Notes: generated from the letters alone by a model not told the origin. A stretch of DNA of 64,000 nt from Candidatus Enterococcus testudinis (GCF_002140915.1 NZ_NGKU01000001.1:1165645-1229644), one strand, 5' to 3'. Shown: positions 9,131-18,005, numbered from the stretch's first letter. Made by a program: numbers and translations.

Positions 9131-9883
9131 ATGAACGAAATAGTACAACATACCCCAATGGCCCTAATCATTGGTTATCTTTTCATCATAGGAATGTGTC
9201 TAGGTTCTTTTTTCCTTGTGGTTGGTTGGCGGGTTCCTAAGAAGGAATCTCTGCTGACGCGCTCACATTGTGATGACTGTCAAAAGCCATTAAGTGCAAG
9301 AGAACTCATACCGATTTTATCTTACATTTTTTTAAAAGGCAAGTGCCGTCATTGTCAATACAGGATTCCAGTGATTGCTGTTGTCTATGAAGCTTTGATT
9401 GGCAGCTTATTTGTGATTGCTACACTCCGATTTTGGGGTAGCGCTGAAGTGCTTGTCGCTTGGTCATTATTAGCTTTATTAGCCATTATTTCTGCCAGTG
9501 ATAGTTTCTATCAGGTGATCCCCAATAAAGTGTTGGCACCATTTTTAGCTAGTGGTATCGGTTTGCGTCTGGTCCAGCCACAAAATGAATTGTGGTGGTA
9601 TTGGCTTGTCGGTTTCGTTGCTGGCTTTTTGCCATTGTATCTTTTGGCAGAGCTGAGTAAGAAAGGGATGGGTGGTGGAGACATCAAACTATTTGCTGTC
9701 TTAGGTGTATATATTGGTCCATTGCAAGTGTTGAGTGTATTGTTTTTGGCTTCATGCTTAGCTGTGACAGTGTACGTGTTCCAAATGATCCGGGGAAAAA
9801 CCAAAAGCCGCTACATCGCCTTTGGCCCATTTATCGCCATTGCTACGGGCTTTGTTTACTTGGCTAGCGGCTGGTTGTGGTGA
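9131..9883 (+). CDS. pilD: Prepilin peptidase PilD (A24 family)
   Basis: A 250-residue polytopic membrane protease that removes prepilin leaders and usually methylates the new N terminus. The N-terminal DiS_P_DiS domain carries two Cys pairs (CDDC and CRHC). The aspartate protease sites are visible: SASDSFYQVIPN and the GMGGGDIKL motif, the family GxGD signature. About seven hydrophobic helices follow. ATG 9131 has AAAAAAGGAG upstream. It sits after the pilin hairpin with a gap of about 100 bases and presumably serves all four prepilins of the locus. Confidence 0.94.
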   Translation: MNEIVQHTPMALIIGYLFIIGMCLGSFFLVVGWRVPKKESLLTRSHCDDCQKPLSARELIPILSYIFLKGKCRHCQYRIPVIAVVYEALIGSLFVIATLRFWGSAEVLVAWSLLALLAIISASDSFYQVIPNKVLAPFLASGIGLRLVQPQNELWWYWLVGFVAGFLPLYLLAELSKKGMGGGDIKLFAVLGVYIGPLQVLSVLFLASCLAVTVYVFQMIRGKTKSRYIAFGPFIAIATGFVYLASGWLW

Positions 9884-9986
9884 CGTGATAAAAAAAAGAT
9901 TTGCTTGGTCGACTGGCCAAGTATCTACATAGAGTATTTAAAATTTTTACGCCATTGATGAGATAGAATAGAAAGCAGGTTTTGAA

Positions 9987-11102
9987 ATGTTTGGTAAAAA
10001 AAAAACACCGCCTCGTATTGTTGGAATCGATATTCAGAAAAATTGTATTCGGTATTGCACGAAAAAAGGTGACCGCTTTAAATGTGGTGAACTGGTAGTC
10101 AACGGTACGATTTTTAAAGATGATAAGCTGCGCAATCCTGATAGTTTAGAAAGTGCCTTTGAACAAATTTCGAAAGCATTAAGGATTCGTACGATGAACG
10201 TCGTGATCAACGCGCCAAATGCAAAACTGCTAATCAAACAAGTGCCCATCGGGACGATGCGCACCGAAAAAGAAATCCGAGAGCATGTCTATTTTGAGCT
10301 GGGAGAATCCATTTCACTCCCTTTTGAAAAACCAATATTTGATTTGTTGATTTTAGGCCAAGGAAACAAGCAAGAAGTATCTAAGATAAATCGTAAGATG
10401 CAGTCATCGATTCTCACATTTCGCGGCAAAAAACAAAAAGTTGGAGAACCAGAAGCAGGAATCAGGCAGTCAGTCACACAAGATGCATCATCTTCTCAAG
10501 CAATCGTTATCCAAAGGAATCGATTCAGCATCAATGGACATGTTCCAGTTGCAGTCACCTCTGAGCCGATTTTGGTTCAAGTGGGTGAAGTGCTGAAAAA
10601 AGGAGGCCATCAACTCATGGGGGTCGATTGTAGTTTTTTGGCATATACGAGGATGTTTCCCCGTCAGATCAATTGGGGTGAAAATTTTGTCTTGATTGAA
10701 ATGAATGCAGGTGTTGCCAATATTGTGTTTTTTGAAGAATTGGTCCCCATATATGTCCAATACGAAGATTACAATCAAGCGAATTGGAAATACGTTGAAA
10801 ATCAAGAATCTGTGCAAGTATCCTTTCGGGAGAGTGCCGAGATTCAAGCGCTTGAAGGAATTGCTGAAACCATCAATTCGGTGATTGATTATTTTTATCG
10901 AGAAGTCTCGCCAAATTGTACATTAAGTAAGATCTATCTTGTCGGCGGGCATCCTATGCTAAGAAAAGAAGTTGAGGAGATATTCTCAGACATCACATCC
11001 ATTCCTGTAAAGTTGTTAACAGTCAAAGTAAGTGAAACCAACCGTAAGAAAATTCCAGATCACTATGTGTTAGCAGCTGGTTTGGCGATGAAAGAGGTGT
11101 AG
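9987..11102 (+). CDS. pilM: Type IV pilus assembly protein PilM
   Basis: A 371-residue actin-like ATPase-fold protein of the PilM family, which sits in the cytoplasm and binds the N terminus of PilN. The N-terminal phosphate loop region reads VGIDIQKNCIRY and a late nucleotide-binding segment reads KIYLVGGHPML, both in the expected places. A stretch around residues 130-170 is Lys/Gln-rich and may be an insertion. It is followed after two bases by pilN, whose product starts with the conserved PilM-binding motif, which supports both calls. Confidence 0.85.
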   Translation: MFGKKKTPPRIVGIDIQKNCIRYCTKKGDRFKCGELVVNGTIFKDDKLRNPDSLESAFEQISKALRIRTMNVVINAPNAKLLIKQVPIGTMRTEKEIREHVYFELGESISLPFEKPIFDLLILGQGNKQEVSKINRKMQSSILTFRGKKQKVGEPEAGIRQSVTQDASSSQAIVIQRNRFSINGHVPVAVTSEPILVQVGEVLKKGGHQLMGVDCSFLAYTRMFPRQINWGENFVLIEMNAGVANIVFFEELVPIYVQYEDYNQANWKYVENQESVQVSFRESAEIQALEGIAETINSVIDYFYREVSPNCTLSKIYLVGGHPMLRKEVEEIFSDITSIPVKLLTVKVSETNRKKIPDHYVLAAGLAMKEV

Positions 11103-11104
11103 CC

Positions 11105-11713
11105 ATGAATATCAATTTGTTGCCAAATCAGTTTATTCGCAACCGCGCTTCGGAGCTGATTTTTTTAGTTGCGATTATCGTGACGCTTTTGGTTGTCACG
11201 ATTTTCGGATTGAGTTTTTGGTTTTACTTTATTCAAGTCAATAATTATCAAAGCAGTATTACCTCCACACAAGCGGAACGAATTGTTTTACAACGCCAAC
11301 TTGAAGATTTGTCAGACGCAAAATCACAGGAGCTGCAACAATTTGTTATAGACTTGAAACAGCAAAAATACTTTACCGCACCTGTGATGGAAGCACTGGA
11401 AGAAGCTGCAGCATCTATCAATGTCACCATTATCTCTTACGATTTGCTTTTGAATGATGATCGGGCAGGTGGTGATATTGCCGAGGATGGGACGAGTCTA
11501 TTTCCACATGTCAGCATGGTGGTACAAGGCGGCGTATATGATCACTTAGTTCATGTCAAAGAAGCCTTTGAGGAGATTCCGTGGGTCCATCATGTGACTT
11601 ATCAATCCTTTACGCATGGGACACTGCCTAACCAAGGTCTGGTCACAGTGTATCTTTCAAAAAATAATGCACCACAAATTGAAGTGGAAAATGAGGAGGA
11701 AACAGATGACTAA
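11105..11713 (+). CDS. pilN: Type IV pilus assembly protein PilN
   Basis: A 202-residue bitopic membrane protein. It begins MNINLLPNQF, the INLLP motif through which PilN contacts PilM, then a single hydrophobic helix (about residues 18-46), a coiled-coil-like segment, and a C-terminal soluble ferredoxin-like domain outside the membrane. It starts two bases after pilM and overlaps pilO by eight bases. The acidic tail (several Glu and Asp) carries the ribosome binding site of the next gene. Confidence 0.85.
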   Translation: MNINLLPNQFIRNRASELIFLVAIIVTLLVVTIFGLSFWFYFIQVNNYQSSITSTQAERIVLQRQLEDLSDAKSQELQQFVIDLKQQKYFTAPVMEALEEAAASINVTIISYDLLLNDDRAGGDIAEDGTSLFPHVSMVVQGGVYDHLVHVKEAFEEIPWVHHVTYQSFTHGTLPNQGLVTVYLSKNNAPQIEVENEEETDD

Positions 11714-12332
11714 AGTATTCTTTTCGAAAAAGCATCTGATTATTTCTGCCTCGATCTTTGTTGTACTCGCAGCAACAGTTACCCTCTTTTGGTTGTTTAT
11801 GATCAGCCCTAAAAGGATGGAAGGAATAGAACTGGCACAAGAATTAGAAGGGGTAAAGTCGGAAGTAAGACAAATCAGTGATGCGCTGACTTATTTGCGA
11901 AATGAACCAGATTTATTGACTTCTGAAGGCGTTGAAGGCATACCAATCATTCCCAATGGTGTAGCAATTGCTACCTATTTTGATGAGGTGTCATCGATTG
12001 AACAAGATTTGTCTGTCTCCGTTTTACAATCAACTTTCCAAGAGGAGATGCTCTATCCGACACAGGAACATCAAACGAATGGCGCGACTGAGGTTTCTAT
12101 GGCGACTCAATTAAGGATGATGCGCGTTGGTTTTGATCTAATTGGATCAAGTGATCAAGATATACTTGATTTTGTTGACCGTATGGAGAATTTGAATCGA
12201 TTTTTGAAAATTGAATCGATAGACTACCGCAGATCGACCAATACTGCAGGGCTAGATTCTTTTTCAGGCAGTATAGTGATCAAGTTATATTATCTATCCA
12301 ACTATGAAACAGGAAAAATGATACCGGAATGA
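11706..12332 (+). CDS. pilO: Type IV pilus assembly protein PilO-like
   Basis: A 208-residue protein with a short cytoplasmic head, one hydrophobic helix at about residues 9-31, a coiled-coil-like segment and a C-terminal domain, the layout of PilO, which pairs with PilN. Sequence similarity to PilO is weak by eye; the call rests mostly on layout and on position directly after pilM and pilN. ATG 11706 follows ATGAGGAGG and overlaps the pilN stop. An upstream in-frame start at 11616 is buried in pilN and rejected. Confidence 0.75.
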   Translation: MTKVFFSKKHLIISASIFVVLAATVTLFWLFMISPKRMEGIELAQELEGVKSEVRQISDALTYLRNEPDLLTSEGVEGIPIIPNGVAIATYFDEVSSIEQDLSVSVLQSTFQEEMLYPTQEHQTNGATEVSMATQLRMMRVGFDLIGSSDQDILDFVDRMENLNRFLKIESIDYRRSTNTAGLDSFSGSIVIKLYYLSNYETGKMIPE

Positions 12333-12399
12333 TGTGGAAACGCTGATGAGCAGAAAAGCAAGGGTACAATCAGGATTATCAAAAAGAGGTGAAAATCAT

Positions 12400-14838
12400 A
12401 TGAAACGGTTAGTACAAACCATTTTTTTGCTTTCCGCGACAGTAACCGTAGCATTAGTCATACATTTATATATGGGCAATGTTTTCGCGGATGGTTTGGT
12501 CATTTCTAAAGGCGACTTCGCGCTGAGTGCTGAAAATAAATGGGATAGGGAAAATGAAAGAAATTATGCTTCTATTTCATGGGATAGTTTAGGTGAAATC
12601 AGTCAAGGCGGTTATCGGTTGTTTGTTTCAGACAACCTAGGTGAGACGTGGGAAAATGTCTCGATGAACTATGGTGAAACAGTAAAGGTGCTAAATGTAT
12701 ATCCGGATATTGAAGGTAGTAATAGACTGAAAGAGTGGATGGATCAAGAACAAGTTGGCCTGGGCCTTGTCAATGTTACACCTATAACGATCACAGAATA
12801 TAATAGTAATCCTGAAAAAATTTTAAGAGACAATAATAATGAGTATATATATGATGTCATATTTTTCGGGTCTTGGGACACGAATAATGCAAAAGATTTG
12901 AATACTCATTCAACGATTTCAACGAAAGCCTTTATGGACTCTGGACGAGGTGTTTTATTTGGTCACGATACAATTTGGACGAGTCGGGCAAATTTTAGGT
13001 CATTCCAAAATGATTTAGGGATAACTACATACAGTACTGGAACAAGTAATCCATGGGGTGTTGAATTAAGAATGGGGAGCTCCAAAGTACGGGTCATAGA
13101 TAATGGTTACTTGATGAAGTATCCGCATGAGCTGGCCAATAATTTAACATTAACTATACCTTATACCCATTCTGCTGCTCAAATGTCTGGTGTTGGTACA
13201 AATCGGCAATGGTTAGAGTTTATTGGACCTTTTGGCCAAACATCTGCTGGGTCAAATGGAAATCATGTGACGGATCCTGTGTATGGTACAAACAATTTTT
13301 ATCTTTTAACAAAAGGAAATTTAGCAATCATTCAAACAGGACATTCAAATGGACAATCGACTGAAGATGAAATGAAAATTCTCGTCAATACCTTGTATAA
13401 TCTAGCTCAAGTCTCCTTTAATACGTTTGCAAGCGACTATACCGTCAAAGATAGTTTAGCTCCTAATAAACCCACATTGAAGGGGATTGAGGAAGGTACA
13501 TTTGATCGTTTTTCTTTGGAAATCGACAGTCTTGATCAGGGGAATCGGTATCAATGGAAAGTAGAGGCCGATTATAAAGCATATGGTGAATTAACATCAG
13601 ATATAGTACAAGAAGAAATCGTCAGCAATATTGCCGGTTACTTTTATCGCTTTAAAACAGATACTTATAACGAAACAGATTTTTTGAATGAAGTCGAGAA
13701 TCTCAAAAATGAATTTGGTCGTATTCCCGAGAATAGGTATGATCTGTATGTAGCACCGCAAAATAGTGCATTAACTGAATACAATACGAAAGCCAATCTA
13801 ACACTTAACGGGACAGACATCTTCAATACGTACGGAGAACAAGATTTGTCAATCATGGTATTGGCAGTGGATCGTGCCAACAATGTCGGTCAAGTGACGA
13901 CTGCTCCTTTGATCGACTATATGCCAGAGTATCGAGTCACTGAAAGATACATTGGATTGGAGCAGCAGCTGAAACCTGACACCTATGTGATGTTGCGTAA
14001 GGGAGAAGCGTATGTCCAATCATTTCCAACGGCTGGCGAATGGATACCGTATGGGTATGAATATGCAGATATTTCAGTAGAAGAAGAGATAAAGAATACA
14101 ACAGTGACGATTCCCGCTATGGATAAAAACTTCGTAATCACATATCGCTATTTAGCGCCAGTAGAATTACATGTGCGGCAAGTCATAGCTGATGCTAGTG
14201 ACAAGTTGGCTATTCCTGATAAAGGACGCGTATCAATTGCCGGTATCCTTGATCAGACCTCTGATACAACCACGCAAACACAGTATTATATGGTTGAATC
14301 TGGTGTAGGGGATGTTCCTTATACAAAAGTGACGTATCCGAGACTGTATAATGAGCATGCCTCTGCGTTCTCACTGCACTTAGAATCACTGGTTCCTACT
14401 TTTTACGCCTATAAAGGATCCGTGGTTTCTACGGACAATAGAGTTCATACGGAAACCAATCTGATTGATGCCAAACCAGTATTTTTTTTAGATCAACCGG
14501 AACCCAGCGCTTACAATACGTTACTAGATTGGAAAAATCAGTTTTGGGTGACCTTATATATTGAACCAGCCCAATCAGACGGATCAATTCAGCTGAATGT
14601 CATCAATCAGCAGTTGCATATATATTATACCAATACGAGTCGTTTTACAGTGTTTATCAATGGAGAGAAATTCAAGGACTACGAAGTAGAAAACAAACCA
14701 TCCGAAGAGGTGATAATCTTAGAAGTTCCTGTCAGCGAAATGCGTCACAAGATTACCGTTGAATATGAGAACAAAGAAGGCAATAAAGAAGTTGCTTATT
14801 GGAACAATCATTGGGACTTTGTTGATGACAATCGATAA
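12400..14838 (+). CDS. Large secreted protein of the pilus locus, DUF5057-like, possible adhesin
   Basis: An 812-residue protein with a signal peptide or N-terminal anchor (basic start MKRLVQ, hydrophobic to about residue 27, then VFADG as a likely cleavage region). A segment with KVLNVYPDIEG near residue 105 and a following region that resembles a flavodoxin-like fold (VIFFGSWD, GRGVLFGHDT) recall DUF5057 proteins found in clostridial and bacillar genomes; that family link is from memory. The C-terminal 300 residues look beta-rich. There is no LPXTG motif or clear cell-wall anchor. AAGAGGTG precedes ATG 12400. As the last gene of the locus it may be a pilus-associated or surface adhesin; this is inference. 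Confidence 0.65.
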   Translation: MKRLVQTIFLLSATVTVALVIHLYMGNVFADGLVISKGDFALSAENKWDRENERNYASISWDSLGEISQGGYRLFVSDNLGETWENVSMNYGETVKVLNVYPDIEGSNRLKEWMDQEQVGLGLVNVTPITITEYNSNPEKILRDNNNEYIYDVIFFGSWDTNNAKDLNTHSTISTKAFMDSGRGVLFGHDTIWTSRANFRSFQNDLGITTYSTGTSNPWGVELRMGSSKVRVIDNGYLMKYPHELANNLTLTIPYTHSAAQMSGVGTNRQWLEFIGPFGQTSAGSNGNHVTDPVYGTNNFYLLTKGNLAIIQTGHSNGQSTEDEMKILVNTLYNLAQVSFNTFASDYTVKDSLAPNKPTLKGIEEGTFDRFSLEIDSLDQGNRYQWKVEADYKAYGELTSDIVQEEIVSNIAGYFYRFKTDTYNETDFLNEVENLKNEFGRIPENRYDLYVAPQNSALTEYNTKANLTLNGTDIFNTYGEQDLSIMVLAVDRANNVGQVTTAPLIDYMPEYRVTERYIGLEQQLKPDTYVMLRKGEAYVQSFPTAGEWIPYGYEYADISVEEEIKNTTVTIPAMDKNFVITYRYLAPVELHVRQVIADASDKLAIPDKGRVSIAGILDQTSDTTTQTQYYMVESGVGDVPYTKVTYPRLYNEHASAFSLHLESLVPTFYAYKGSVVSTDNRVHTETNLIDAKPVFFLDQPEPSAYNTLLDWKNQFWVTLYIEPAQSDGSIQLNVINQQLHIYYTNTSRFTVFINGEKFKDYEVENKPSEEVIILEVPVSEMRHKITVEYENKEGNKEVAYWNNHWDFVDDNR

Positions 14839-14920
14839 TCAGATGAATGTATCAAGTCAACACGAAGACCTATAGTTAATGGATAAAAGGAATAAAGAGA
14901 ATCCAATGAATCTGAATAAA

Positions 14921-14979
14921 CCACAAAAAAGCCTATGACATCCTGTGTTTTACTGACTCTGTCACAAGCTTTTTTGTGG
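14921..14979. terminator. Terminator of the pilus locus
   Basis: CCACAAAAAAGC (14921-14932) pairs with GCTTTTTTGTGG (14968-14979), with partial extra pairing inside (TGACA with TGTCA). The stem contains an A-run and T-run, so it could stop transcripts in either direction. It separates the pilus genes from the aldo-keto reductase operon. Confidence 0.7.
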
Positions 14980-15037
14980 TTGAATAAACAATTTTCCATA
15001 TTCAGCGAAACGAAACAAAAAAAGTGTGCGTTTTCAC

Positions 15038-15068
15038 TTGACTTAGAGTCCACTCCAAGCTGTATGCT
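15038..15068 (+). promoter_or_regulatory. MerR-type promoter with 19-bp spacer
   Basis: A -35 box TTGACT (15038-15043) and a -10 box TATGCT (15063-15068) are separated by 19 bases. The spacer holds an imperfect palindrome CTTAGAGTCCACTCCAAG at 15042-15059. Long spacers with a central dyad are the hallmark of promoters activated by DNA twisting by MerR-family proteins, and a MerR gene lies 1 kb downstream. The dyad resembles AdhR-type sites, as I remember them. Confidence 0.85.
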
Positions 15069-15097
15069 GAAGTCAACACCAAAGGAGGGGTATTTCA

Positions 15098-16078
15098 ATG
15101 GAGTATATCAAATTAGGCAATACTGGATTAGATGTATCGCGTTTATGTTTAGGAACGATGGGGTTTGGTGATCCCAACAGCGGATTTCACGAATGGGTAC
15201 TGGAGGAGGAAGAGAGCCGCCAAGTCATCAAAAAAGCCTTGGATCTAGGAATCAATTTTTTTGATACGGCAAATATTTATTCTTATGGCGCCAGTGAAAA
15301 GATTGTCGGGAAAGCATTGAATGATTTTGCGCCGCGAGATGAGATTGTTGTGGCTACGAAATTGTTTTCAAAAATGAAACAAGCGCCGAATAGTGGCGGT
15401 TTATCTAGAAAAGCGATTTTCTATGAAGTGGAACAAAGTTTACAACGATTACAAATGGACTATATCGATCTTTATATCATCCATCGGTGGGACTACCATA
15501 CCCCAATCGAAGAAACGATGCAAGCACTCCATGAATTGGTGCAATCTGGCAAAGTCCGCTATATTGGAGCTTCAGCGATGTATGCGTGGCAGTTCGCGAA
15601 AGCACAAGCAGTGGCGGATAAGCATGGCTGGACCAAATTCGTCTCGATGCAAAACCACTTGAACTTATTGTACCGCGAAGAAGAACGAGAAATGATGCCA
15701 CTGTGTGCCGATCAAAAAATTGCGGTCACACCATACAGCCCATTGGCAGCAGGGCGTTTGACCCGAGATTGGGATGCAGAAACCAAACGTTTCTTGACGG
15801 ACAAAACCGCGCAAAGCAAATATGACCAAACCAAAGAACAAGACCAAGAAATCGTTCGACGGGTGGCAGAACTGGCAGAAAAACATCAAGTCAAACGGGC
15901 GCAAGTTGCCTTGGCGTGGCTATTGCAAAAAGACCAAGTTGTGGCACCGATCATAGGCGCAACCAAGGAAAGTCATTTGTTAGACGCGCTGCCAGCCTTA
16001 GGATTGATCCTGTCTGCAGATGAGATAGCTTATTTAGAAGCACCGTATCTTCCACATGCCGTTATGGGTGCGGTATAA
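15098..16078 (+). CDS. Aldo-keto reductase
   Basis: A 326-residue NADPH-dependent aldo-keto reductase of the TIM-barrel family. It starts MEYIKLGNTGLDVSRLCLG, has DTANIYSYG with the catalytic Asp and Tyr near residues 53-58, a Lys in VVATKLF, and the His of IIHRWD, completing the D-Y-K-H tetrad. The NADP-binding end is in the VVAPIIGATKESHL segment. The gene has AAGGAGGGG upstream and is driven by the MerR-type promoter just before it. With its MerR partner it is probably induced by aldehydes or another electrophile; the true substrate is unknown. Confidence 0.9.
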   Translation: MEYIKLGNTGLDVSRLCLGTMGFGDPNSGFHEWVLEEEESRQVIKKALDLGINFFDTANIYSYGASEKIVGKALNDFAPRDEIVVATKLFSKMKQAPNSGGLSRKAIFYEVEQSLQRLQMDYIDLYIIHRWDYHTPIEETMQALHELVQSGKVRYIGASAMYAWQFAKAQAVADKHGWTKFVSMQNHLNLLYREEEREMMPLCADQKIAVTPYSPLAAGRLTRDWDAETKRFLTDKTAQSKYDQTKEQDQEIVRRVAELAEKHQVKRAQVALAWLLQKDQVVAPIIGATKESHLLDALPALGLILSADEIAYLEAPYLPHAVMGAV

Positions 16079-16132
16079 TAGAAGAAAAGCCGCATCAGGC
16101 TTGAAAGATCATATGGGATTTGGAGAGATTAG

Positions 16133-16528
16133 ATGAATATCAAAAAAATCAGTGAAATCAGCGGTGTTTCAGCAGATACGATTCGTTATTATGAAAAGAT
16201 TGGCCTGATTCCACCAGTCAAACGCAATAAAAATGGCGTACGGACGTTTGATGAGGAAGATTTGAAATGGATCAAATTTACCCGTCAAATGCGCAATGCT
16301 GGATTGTCGATTGAAGGGTTGACCCATTACTTAGCATTGTTTAGCGAAGGACCGCAAACTGTGCCTGAACGCAAACAATTATTGGCTGAACAAATCGCAG
16401 TCTTAAGAGAAAAAATCAATGATATGACAGAAGCAGTCGAACGTCTTGAGTATAAATTGGATCATTACGATGAACATATCTTGCCAACAGAAGAACGATT
16501 GCGACAACGAAAGCCCGTCAAAAAATAA
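16133..16528 (+). CDS. MerR-family transcriptional regulator
   Basis: A 131-residue regulator. The N-terminal winged helix reads KKISEISGVSADTIRYYEKIG, the standard MerR signature without the leading residue, and a long dimerisation helix covers about residues 80-120. There is no Cys cluster at the C terminus, so a metal sensor is unlikely; it fits the AdhR/YfmP-like group that senses organic electrophiles. The gene follows the aldo-keto reductase by 54 bases and most likely controls the promoter at 15038-15068. Confidence 0.88.
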   Translation: MNIKKISEISGVSADTIRYYEKIGLIPPVKRNKNGVRTFDEEDLKWIKFTRQMRNAGLSIEGLTHYLALFSEGPQTVPERKQLLAEQIAVLREKINDMTEAVERLEYKLDHYDEHILPTEERLRQRKPVKK

Positions 16529-16595
16529 AAACAGCCAGTATGAAATTTTTTCAACTGTGTTACTGGTTATAATATGATTAATAGAAAGGAACCAA

Positions 16596-17120
16596 ATGTA
16601 TACGATAGCTTTGCTAGGTGCAGATACCGTATTGGGGCATGACATTCGCCAAAGAATCATGCAATCAAATAGAGCCAATCAGATAGACAATCAGGCAGAG
16701 ATGGACGCATATCGGCTGCCTGAAGAAACACTGATTGAAGTAGCGCAGGAGCAGCTTGTCGATTTAGGTTTACTGGTCCGCTGTTTGCAAAAAAGTGATA
16801 GAGTGTTGCTGTTGGATATCCAAGATCCTCGGGCCACCTTACGGGTGATCGAAGCGATGGCTTTACTGGATAAAGCGCATTTGATTACAGTCACACCGAC
16901 AGTGCAGCAATTTCTGTTGACCAAGACCCAGCAAGAGCGAGAGGAACATGCGCAGATCTTAAACAGAAATATAGCGATGTCTGAATCGCTGTTGCGAGAA
17001 TCCGGATTACACGTGACATTCATAGATCTGCCTTGTGGGAATAAGCAAAAGCAGGTTGAGGACAGGCAAGTGTTTATTCGCCAAGCGTGTATCGCGGAGG
17101 TGCTGAATCGGGTGGAATAA
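16596..17120 (+). CDS. Rossmann-fold protein, NAD(P)-binding-like, unknown role
   Basis: A 174-residue protein starting MYTIALLGADTVLGHDIRQR, similar to the dinucleotide-binding loop of NmrA/atypical SDR proteins, although the glycine pattern is incomplete (GADTVLG). Later beta-strand/helix alternation (RVLLLDIQDP, HLITVTPTVQQF) fits a Rossmann fold. At 174 residues it is shorter than catalytic SDR enzymes, which usually exceed 200, so it may be a regulatory or degenerate relative. GAAAGGA precedes ATG 16596. It has its own terminator, so it seems to be a single-gene unit. Confidence 0.65.
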   Translation: MYTIALLGADTVLGHDIRQRIMQSNRANQIDNQAEMDAYRLPEETLIEVAQEQLVDLGLLVRCLQKSDRVLLLDIQDPRATLRVIEAMALLDKAHLITVTPTVQQFLLTKTQQEREEHAQILNRNIAMSESLLRESGLHVTFIDLPCGNKQKQVEDRQVFIRQACIAEVLNRVE

Positions 17121-17129
17121 TCATTGTTA

Positions 17130-17181
17130 AAGAAGAAGCAAATTTTTCAACGTCCTATGAAAAATTTGGTTCTTCTTTTTT
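17130..17181 (+). terminator. Rho-independent terminator
   Basis: AGAAGAA plus CAAATTTTTCA pairs with TGAAAAATTTG plus TTCTTCT, with an eight-base loop and a following T-run at about 17174-17181. It ends the Rossmann gene transcript. Confidence 0.8.
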
Positions 17182-17250
17182 GCAACTTTTTGATAAAATG
17201 GTGAGAAGCAATTTTGACGTGTTGACTATATTCATGAAAAGGAGAATGAC

Positions 17251-17904
17251 TTGAAGAATATACAGATGAAAAAACAGGTGGCTATTTTATTGGGTGTTCT
17301 CTGGATTTGTATCGCTTTGAACTTCTTCTTGCTGCCCCATAGTATCGCTTCGGCAGGTGTCGGGTCGATTGGGTATTTGGTTGAAACAGGTTGGCAGATC
17401 AATCGCCATGTGATCGTCTGGTCGATCAACTTGGTGATGTTGACCCTGACTTATTTCTTATTGGAACGCGCTGTCTTCATTAATACTCTAGTTGGCAGTT
17501 TGACTTTTCCCGTCATGTTGGCACTGTTGCCTGAATGGATGCTGATCCGATTTTATGGCGTATCATTGATACTAGGCAGTTTCTTTTTTAGTCTAGGTAT
17601 TTATTCTCTTTATCGAATCGGGGCTTCAAATGGCGGTGTTACGATTCCGCCGCTGATTCTAGAAAAATATTACGGTATCCGTAAATCTACTGGTGTATTA
17701 TTGACGAACGCGGTCATCGTTTTGTTGAACTTGATGATTTTTTCTTGGCAAGAGGCCTTGGTCTCCGCATTATCGATTTACTTGATTGCCTTCTTTATGC
17801 GCAATTTACTGAAGTTTGAACAAACAAGGCAGCTGAAACGTGAACAGACCACACCCACTGCCACAGAAGAACGTATCGCGAAAAAGACATTGCCTGTTGA
17901 TTGA
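17251..17904 (+). CDS. YitT/YczE-like membrane protein
   Basis: A 217-residue integral membrane protein with five to six hydrophobic segments. The start region (GVLWICIALNFFLLPHSIASAGVG cannot be quoted whole, but contains NFFLLPHSIASAGVG) matches the first helix of the YitT/YczE group, as does ASNGGVTIPPLIL in the middle. It lacks the C-terminal soluble DUF2179 domain of full YitT proteins. TTG 17251 follows AAAAGGAGAATGAC with good spacing; ATG 17266 is the alternative. Function of the family is unknown. It is a single-gene unit between two terminators. Confidence 0.75.
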   Translation: MKNIQMKKQVAILLGVLWICIALNFFLLPHSIASAGVGSIGYLVETGWQINRHVIVWSINLVMLTLTYFLLERAVFINTLVGSLTFPVMLALLPEWMLIRFYGVSLILGSFFFSLGIYSLYRIGASNGGVTIPPLILEKYYGIRKSTGVLLTNAVIVLLNLMIFSWQEALVSALSIYLIAFFMRNLLKFEQTRQLKREQTTPTATEERIAKKTLPVD

Positions 17905-17926
17905 TTACAGTGCAATGTCTTTTTTG
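17882..17926 (+). terminator. Terminator overlapping the end of the YitT-like gene
   Basis: AAAAGACATTGC (from 17882) pairs with GCAATGTCTTTT (from 17912), and the T-run continues to 17926. The upstream arm lies in the last codons of the gene. Confidence 0.8.
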
Positions 17927-17979
17927 TTTGGTATACTAAAATGGTACCTTGACGGAGAAGTTTATTCAATGGAGGGTAG

Positions 17980-18005
17980 GTTAACTTTTGCGGTAGAAAG
18001 TTAAC
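17980..18005. promoter_or_regulatory. Perfect dyad upstream of glycerate kinase
   Basis: GTTAACTTT (17980-17988) and AAAGTTAAC (17997-18005) form a perfect 9+9 inverted repeat with an eight-base spacer, 50 bases before the glycerate kinase start. There is no T-run, so it looks like an operator rather than a terminator. No regulator gene is adjacent. Confidence 0.5.

Noticed and set aside
870-9883. Competence ComG operon
   Set aside because: PilT, PilM, PilN and PilO-like genes and the large pilins are not part of com operons; gene order also differs.
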